The notes below the pieces were generated by a model, which made no database searches, had not been told where the DNA came from, and saw nothing but the letters and a program-made list of their open reading frames with translations. From the NCBI RefSeq assembly GCF_030247195.1, contig NC_080671.1, positions 63,757,089 to 63,821,088 on the forward strand: a DNA stretch of 64,000 nt, written 5' to 3'. Of the stretch, positions 58,201 through 64,000 are shown piece after piece. Within the stretch, counting starts at the first letter, position 1, and every line of letters begins with the position of its first letter. A program made the position numbers and the translations under genes. Origin of the DNA: Topomyia yanbarensis. Its lineage: Eukaryota > Arthropoda > Insecta > Diptera > Culicidae.

Positions 58201-58646
58201 ATTTTGCAGAACTTGTTCCTTAGAAAATATAGTGTTGGTCACAATCGTGGTGTGCTGGACTTAGTAATCAAATAGGATTTTAAAATGCTGAAAAGACCAT
58301 TTTGTAGTGATTTGAAATTTTAATATTATAGAATATCTAACACACTCGCATTTGCATAAGATAGCGCAACAGTAACGACATCAGTAGTTTTAAAGTGAAA
58401 TATCGAAAGAGAATTCAGTTAATTATTTACGTCATTTATTAGATTTTTTCACACCTTCTGCAATATGTCTTTTTCTAAGACGATAGTTGCTACTTTCCTT
58501 CCTTCTCTCTCTGGTTATTGCTCCAAGTGTCTTATAAGATCACTGCCAGTGAACCGTCAGACAATGAACATATTGAAAGGAGAAAATAAATATTCAGGAA
58601 TATTGCAGAGCTTGTTTTTGCAAACAACTTCATTGAAGACGTCAAA
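55206..58646. other. long stretch without a supported gene
   Basis: 55206-56880 is AT-rich. 56880-58150 has balanced composition and open frames on both strands (56901-57269 plus, 57610-57969 minus, 57954-58145 plus). None shows a domain I can name, and the last two overlap head to head. This could be host single-copy DNA or an old unrecognised element. GGAGGTTAAATCCCTCCCCC near 56091 followed by TGGCTACGCCACTG resembles a MITE end. Confidence 0.3.
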
Positions 58647-58658
58647 AATCTCTCTTGA

Positions 58659-58812
58659 ATGGGGGCGGGCGTAGCCTAGTTGGAAAATCGATTGCCTTGT
58701 ACGTAGCTCACCTGGGTTCAAGTCCCAACCCCGCACATAGGTTTAGAAATTTTTTCTTAATATATTTCGCTAATCCGAAGAGGTTAAAACCTCTATAATC
58801 AAAATAAAAAAT
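58659..58812 (+). mobile_element. Feilai-type SINE, full copy
   Basis: Head GGGGGCGGGCGTAGCCTAG, B box GGTTCAAGTCCCAACCCC, then CGCACATAGGTTTAGAAA and a 3' end AAGAGGTTAAAACCTCTATA followed by an A-rich tail. The 3' part lacks the CGAAGGACCTTAAGG segment of the copy at 54010. A perfect 12-bp duplication AATCTCTCTTGA lies at 58647-58658 and 58813-58824. Confidence 0.93.
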
Positions 58813-58824
58813 AATCTCTCTTGA

Positions 58825-59701
58825 TGATGATATAGTTTCTTGTTAATCAGTATGTACTACGGTATAGTAATCCGGAACAAGCAAATGATTAATAAATTAT
58901 AGTTTCACATAGTACTTCATTGATATTTCTATTTTTCAGCAGCTGAAAAAAATGCGACCTAAAACTAAGAATAATGAAAATATGACAGATTAAAAATAGA
59001 GATATCTAATCAGAGTCGATAGACACAAGGCTCCCCGACAATTGACTCAAAATTCACTTGACCCATCATATACAGTACATATTTTTCATTACGTTAGTTT
59101 ATTTAGCACGGCTTGACTAAGTCGTGGTTCTACAAGGTTTTTACAATTGGTAAAAGATACGATATTTTTACTAATTATCAGTTCATAAGGTAGAAGTATC
59201 ATTCTTCGCCCCCTCTCCAATTTTCGCCCCCCTTATAGAACAACTACAAATAATTCTATCTGCTTTACGTTCGGATTTTTTTCTGACAAATATTGAAAAA
59301 CAAACTAAGACGATTAAAATGTGCAAACTGCACTAATTTAAGCAAGAACAGTTCATAACGTATTTTAATCTTAAATATAGTCATACTTGTAGAGCACGAA
59401 TTTTCCTGAAAACTAAAAATGGTAAAGATTTTTTATCGCTGGGAGAAAAATATAGACTTTATAAAGCATTAAAATATTCGATAGTAGACTAAGATCCTGA
59501 AATCATAAACACAACACAACTCGTGGAAAAAATATCTAAAATTGTGAAAAGATCCCGAAATCATGAACATGAATCACTCTACTCATAACTAAAATATCAC
59601 GATAACGTGAATATAAATTACAAAAATCGCGACTAATATCCTGAAATCATGAATTTTAATCCCGCTAATCTGACAGAAAAATGCAATAGTAAACTCATGA
59701 A
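58825..59701. other. AT-rich DNA, no gene recognised
   Basis: Near 59098-59135, TTTATTTAGCACGGCTTGAC resembles TTATTTGACACGGCTCAATG near 29106, a short dispersed hairpin-like motif. Repeated CCTGAAATCATGAA/CCCGAAATCATGAA phrases occur between 59490 and 59660. Confidence 0.4.
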
Positions 59702-59885
59702 TACTTAGCAGAAGGCAAAGGACTCTTCACATTTCCTTTCGATTGTGTCCACATGAGCCTGCCTAGTCCTGGTTTTCCGTTTTAAGTTTGTAGCTAATTC
59801 GCTCTAGAATGCCTATCCGTCTTCAGTTTCATTACTTTCGCTTCTCTTGGTCTTGAATTTGCCGGGGATGGCCAACAAAATCGAT
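59702..59885 (+). repeat. dispersed repeat Y, copy 2
   Basis: Collinear with 26874-27058: TACTTAGCAGAAGGCAAAGG, TTCACATTTCCTTTCGAT, GAGCCTGCCTAGTCCTGG, TTTCATTACTTTCGCTTCTC, CAACAAAATCGAT. It lies shortly upstream of repeat X copy 2. Confidence 0.7.
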
Positions 59886-60039
59886 ACCGTAGAACCTTGT
59901 GGCAATTGAAACATAGTAACAAAAACTGATCATGTCCAGGGAACAACAACAGTACCCTAACCAAACATTCTAATGTAACGCCATGTGTATATTCGGGGCG
60001 AACTAGTTTTTGGAAAACACAAATAGTTTCATGAATTCG

Positions 60040-61650
60040 TGGCAGTGGTCAGCTATTTTCGGCTGCGACCCTTATCATCTATTTTTATAAAGTGATTCAT
60101 CAGCAGTGCTATCATTGAAAATGAACCATCTTGGTTATGCAACTAATTTTCCCGATCTTTTTTTTAATACAAATTATTAAGCAGTCTTCATTTCGTTATA
60201 TTCTGAAATGCACATATTTTGTGAATGTAATTTTAAATGTTCTTTGATTTGATGGCATTATAAGCGAAAATGTATCCGCCGGTTGATGCCAATCGACCTG
60301 ATATTTCTTCAGACTGAGCACACTGATTTATTTGCTTGTTTAGTGTTTATTTAACCAACTAGGAAACGAATCCACCGGGTCTTTAATGCGCGTGGGGAAT
60401 ACGCACGGTCTTGTCTGAGTGAATCATGACTTTTGAATTCTGTTTAAAAATGAGAATGGACAATTCGCAAGAACAATTCAAAACCAATTACAAATTTTTG
60501 GCAATCATTTCAGCACGAGGATCAAATGTTTTATTGTCTTATTTGATGTTTTTCTTTTAGTCCATTAAATGGTAAGTTAATTATACTGAGCTAAGAATAA
60601 GTACCTATTATTTAGAGACGGGATGTGTTTGATTCGTGCAATATCATTTACGAACGCTGCAACGATATTTTTTTCGCGTCTTTATTGTAATATCGCAACG
60701 TTTACTCGAACGAGGTGGAAAATTTCAAATAACGGATCTTAATGTGCTTGTGATAATACCTTTAAATGACCATTTATAAATTCTGCCACACTATTAGGGG
60801 AAAGAGCTATGACAAATAGTGACATAAATGGGATGGGGAGCACGTCATGTGCTTTGACGCAATCGGTCGTTTTACGCTCGATTGTACGATGTATATAGGA
60901 AATTCCATAGAACATGAACACTTTTGCGTGCAGCGGCAGTATTGTGCTCCTCAAAAAAAAGAAAAATCGAAATTATTTGGTTCGTATTGGACTAAGGGAA
61001 TAAAGAGCTTGGTAATATGAGAGAAAGTTAGTTAGTATTGGGCAATCTTAATTATGGACATAATTTATGGATGGTCCACTATACCACTTTTAAACTCATT
61101 GTTTATGATCCATTTTATATTGTCGACAGCATTTCCGACAGCTGGCTGTCCGGAGTCCCAATTACCCAGCTACGGCTATCCAGAGTTTAAAAGCCTTCAC
61201 ACCTAGAACATTTACGTATCCCACAGTCAACAAACTATTCAAACTTTTTATGCACGAAAATATATTCTCAGTCGCATCGCTTGATTGAGGCGAATCCTGA
61301 CTAAGAACCCACCCACTACACAATCCGTGGTACTTATGGGAGTGTCACTGAGTCGGGGCCTCCCGTTAAGTAAGTACCACATCAACACTTTCTTTCTCGC
61401 ATCGCAAGTTACGGTAAAGATGGTCGTGGCCCGAAATGGTGGTTTCTCAGGCGAAATTTTCGCTTGGACTGAATCAATTATTATTCCCAATCAATGCTCC
61501 TCAGGTAGTATAGGTGGACATGAGAGTCATCAGTCTGCAATCTACGAAGTATGCCGTGCTTACGCAACGCAACGCAACGCAAGCATTAGAATATTCGATA
61601 GTAATGATTTTGAGCATTGTAGGAATACGTGTCAACATCCGCTATTATTA
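60040..61650 (+). repeat. unclassified repeat X, copy 2
   Basis: Collinear but diverged relative to 32400-34340: GTGATTCATCAGCAGTGCT, GTATCCGCCGGTTGATGCC, GGTCTTGTCTGAGT, CCAGAGTTTAAAA, GTCGCATCGCT, CCCGTTAAGTAAG, ATCAACACTTTC and ACGCAACGCAACGCAA. A degenerate Harbinger-like MITE is inserted at about 60767-61077. No protein was recognised. Confidence 0.6.
60767..61077. mobile_element. Harbinger-like MITE, degenerate copy C
   Basis: The left end ATGACCATTTATAAATT and right end AATTTATGGATGGTCCA are decayed versions of the copy A and B termini. Inside, GACAAATAGTGACATAAATG and GGGATGGGGAG echo the G-rich tract. The limits are approximate. Confidence 0.55.
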
Positions 61651-61817
61651 TTATTATTTATATTTCATTACGTTTGAACAATTTTAAAAAGTGGCGAAAG
61701 TTAACGTAATTAGAAACTCAATTCTAATCTTCGCCCCTGGTGAAATCTCATATAGCAATCTATTCTTTCTATGGGTTTCAATCTTCACCCCGTTCTATAG
61801 GGGTCGCAAATAGAAAA

Positions 61818-63233
61818 ACCTATTTTAATCCACCTAGCGGTGCAATTGTGCCTTTCTCAATCATGAATCACGAGAATGTGTGCGTTGTTTATATTCATTA
61901 AAAACTTTTAAATGCATATATTACATTTTATTATCATACATCACATGACAACTATATACAGGAAAATAAATCATTATTCGAGTTCTAAAATTTTGAAAAA
62001 GAAAAAACAGCCACGGTAATATTGAACTGAAAAAAGGTGCGAAATCGGCAAAGTCCCAAAAAGTCGATTTTTATAAAAAAAATTTTTCGAGATAACATTA
62101 AATCTCGACGTTTCATGCATTTTAAAGATATTTGGCATCAAAAATACGAATTCGATTTCTGAAATTTCATGGGGTCCCCCCTTTGAAAAAAAATTTTGAG
62201 TTCCGGCTTATATGGGAATTTCATATGTGACCGGACCGTTCAGTCTATATTTCCGGAACCATACAAGCGATCCGTGCGAAATTTGACAGACATCTGTGGG
62301 GATAATATAGCTATCATTTGGGACTAAGTTTGTGAAAATCGGCCCAACCATTTTCGAGAAACTGATATGAGTTTGCTAGTTATGAAAGATGGTCGCTTTT
62401 CCCGGGCAATTCTGGAACCGTCTATGGTGGTCAATGTAGTCCACGAAAGTTTTTTTGGCCGTCGGTGACCTAGAACTGCAAAGTTAAGTTATTTGAGAGA
62501 CATTTTAGCGAAATTTTTACCTTTTTTGCTTTCATCGGAGTATCGGTTTGAATCACAATTTGCTATGTGATCGCACGCCACAACCTGTAACTCCGGAACC
62601 GGAAGTCGGATCGGGATGAAATTAAATAGCCATTTACGGGGACGCAATACCTTTCATTTGAGGCCAAGTTTAGTCGAATCGGTTTAGCCATCTCCGAGAA
62701 ACCGATGTGACTGTTATTCCGAATTTGGATACTTCCGCCAGGGCTTCCGGAACCGATGATGGTGGCCAATGTGACCAAAGAGACTTTGAATGGCTGTTAA
62801 TGACCTAGTACTACAAATCGAAGCAGTTGTGGTCACATTTTGGAAAAATTTTCACCATTATACATTCATTGCAGAATTTCTTAAAATCGACGTTTTCTGC
62901 GTGATCGTACTCATCACCCTGTAATTCCGGAACCGGAAGTCGGATCCATTAGAAATTCAATAGCAGCCTATGGGAACGTTGCACCTTTCATTTGGGACTA
63001 AGTTTGTAAAAATCGGTTCATCCATCTCTGAGAAAAGTGAGTGAGATTGTGTTCGCGTACACACACACAGACGCACATACACACACATACATACACACAC
63101 ATACATACACACACACAGACATTTGCCGAACTCGACGAACTGAATCGAATGGTATATGTCACTCGGCCCTCCGGGCCTCCGTTAAAAAGTCGGTTTTCAG
63201 AGCAATTGCAATACCTTTCTATTGAGAAAGGCA
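61818..63233. mobile_element. element with 11-bp inverted ends and internal modules
   Basis: TGCCTTTCTCA at 61849-61859 is a perfect inverted match to TGAGAAAGGCA at 63223-63233. The left end is preceded by the phrase CCTATTTTAATCCACCTAGC then GGTGCAATTG, which recurs at 24305 (inverted), 43532 and 51447. Most of the interior (from 62036) is one unit of the 1.2-kb tandem repeat. No target-site duplication was established, so these bounds may be a sub-part of a larger element. Confidence 0.5.
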
Positions 63234-64000
63234 AAAAGGTGCGAAATCGGCAAAGTCCCAAAAAGTCGATTTTTATAAAAAAAATTTTTTTCGAGATAAC
63301 ATAAAATCTCGACGTTTCATGCATTTTAAAGATGTTTGGCATCAAAAATACGAATTCGATTTCTGAAATTTCATGGGGTCCCCCCTTTGGAAAAAAAATT
63401 TGAGTTCCGGCTTATATGGGAATTTCATATGTGACCGGACGATTTAGTCTATATTTCCGGACCCATAGAAGCGATCCGTACGAAATTTTATAGACATCTG
63501 TGGGGATAATATAGCTATCATTTGGGACTAAGTTTGTGAAAATCGGCCCAACCATTTCCGAGAAACTGATATGAGTTTGCTAGTTATGAAAGATGGCCGC
63601 TTTTCCCGGGCACTTCCGGAACCGTCTATGGTGGTCAATGTAGTCAACGAAAGTTTGTTTGGCCGTCGGTGACCTAGAACAGCAAATTTAAGTTGTTTGA
63701 GAGACATTTTAGCGAAATTTTTACCTTTTTTGCTTTCATCGGAGTATCGGTTTGAATCACAATTTGCTATGTGATCGCACGCCACAACCTGTAACTCCGG
63801 AACCGGAAGTCGGATCGGGATGAAATTAAATAGCCATTTACGGGGACGCAATACCTTTCATTTGAGGCCAAGTTTAGTCGAATCGGTTTAGCCATCTCCG
63901 AGAAACCGATGTGACTGTTATTCCGAATTTGGATACTTCCGCCAGGGCTTCCGGAACCGATGATGGTGGCCAATGTGACCAAAGAGACTTTGAATGGCTG
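62036..64000. repeat. 1.2-kb tandem repeat, one full unit and a partial second
   Basis: Unit 1 begins GGTGCGAAATCGGCAAAGTC at 62036 and unit 2 begins identically at 63238, a period of about 1,202 bp. The second unit is cut by the window end. The units are nearly identical: a 216-bp stretch at 62563-62778 and at 63767-63982 encodes the same meaningless 71-residue frame. Each unit contains three diverged modules of about 340 bp (starting near 62252, 62592 and 62922), marked by TTCCGGAACC, two of them by GGAACCGGAAGTCGGATC. Unit 1 ends with a (CA)n tract (63058-63120) followed by GCCCTCCGGGCCTCCG. Confidence 0.92.

Noticed and set aside
45639..58812. tRNA-gene-like A and B boxes at several places
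   Set aside because: Each belongs to a SINE with body, tail and, in several cases, target-site duplications. None folds into a complete tRNA with an acceptor stem that I can see.
63041..63225. His/Thr-rich and Cys/Val-rich frames
   Set aside because: They are encoded by the (CA)n tract in the tandem repeat.
62563..63982. Identical 71-residue frames in the two tandem units
   Set aside because: The identity reflects DNA duplication. The frames lie within a non-coding repeat and show no protein features.

Overview
The window looks like intergenic or intronic DNA from a culicine mosquito, most likely Aedes-like. The grounds are an AT-rich background, several tRNA-derived SINEs of the Feilai type, a full-length LOA-like LINE, other RNase H-bearing LINE remnants, and many small inverted-repeat elements. 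The species is an inference. I see no convincing host protein-coding exon, no tRNA or rRNA gene, no CRISPR array and no recognisable viral insertion. Every stretch with real protein similarity comes from a transposable element.

Layout. 0-10 kb: a CCCGAC-rich repeat ending in a hAT-like terminus inside a LINE ORF1 remnant (minus strand, 1.9-2.3 kb); a lone LINE 3' UTR (3.1-3.3 kb); two small MITEs (4.4-4.7 and 5.39-5.52 kb); then a 3-kb degenerate LINE on the minus strand (7.0-10.1 kb) split by a 226-bp MITE. 10.5-16.6 kb: a complete LOA-like retrotransposon with a 13-bp target-site duplication (TSD), poly(A) tail, intact ORF1, and ORF2 broken by one frameshift near its C-terminus. 17.1-19.6 kb: an inverted repeat with 470-bp arms enclosing a 1.1-kb heptamer (GGACTCT-like) array. 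19.9-24.6 kb: a Harbinger-like MITE and a 1.8-kb non-autonomous hAT. 26.1-26.6 kb: a 475-bp element of combined direct and inverted repeats with a 12-bp TSD. 29.6-34.3 kb: a LINE ORF1 remnant, a second Harbinger-like MITE, and an unclassified repeat (X) seen again at 60.0-61.65 kb. 34.6-39.5 kb: a TGTATA-rich microsatellite holding a 1,159-bp near-palindrome and a hAT element that itself contains a second hAT copy. 39.9-40.1 kb: a long TA run. 41.6-42.0 kb: 116-bp tandem repeats. 45.6-47.5 kb: a 5'-truncated LINE inside a SINE, flanked by a 40-bp duplication, followed by a Tc1/mariner-type transposase remnant. 48-59 kb: SINEs, a 530-bp palindrome and AT-rich DNA. 59.7-64 kb: repeat X and a 1.2-kb tandem repeat with three internal ETS-like (ACCGGAAGT) modules, running off the window end.

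In function, the window is a graveyard of layered insertions. The LOA element carries its own gag-like, endonuclease, reverse transcriptase and RNase H parts. The SINEs would rely on some LINE's machinery. The MITEs and the short hAT copies would need transposases encoded elsewhere. The most distinctive features are the large inverted repeats (17.1-19.6, 34.8-35.9 and 53.1-53.6 kb), whose transcripts would fold into long hairpins, and the datable nesting of insertions.

Starts of LINE ORFs are given at ATG codons. In-frame upstream TTG codons were ignored because the host is eukaryotic.
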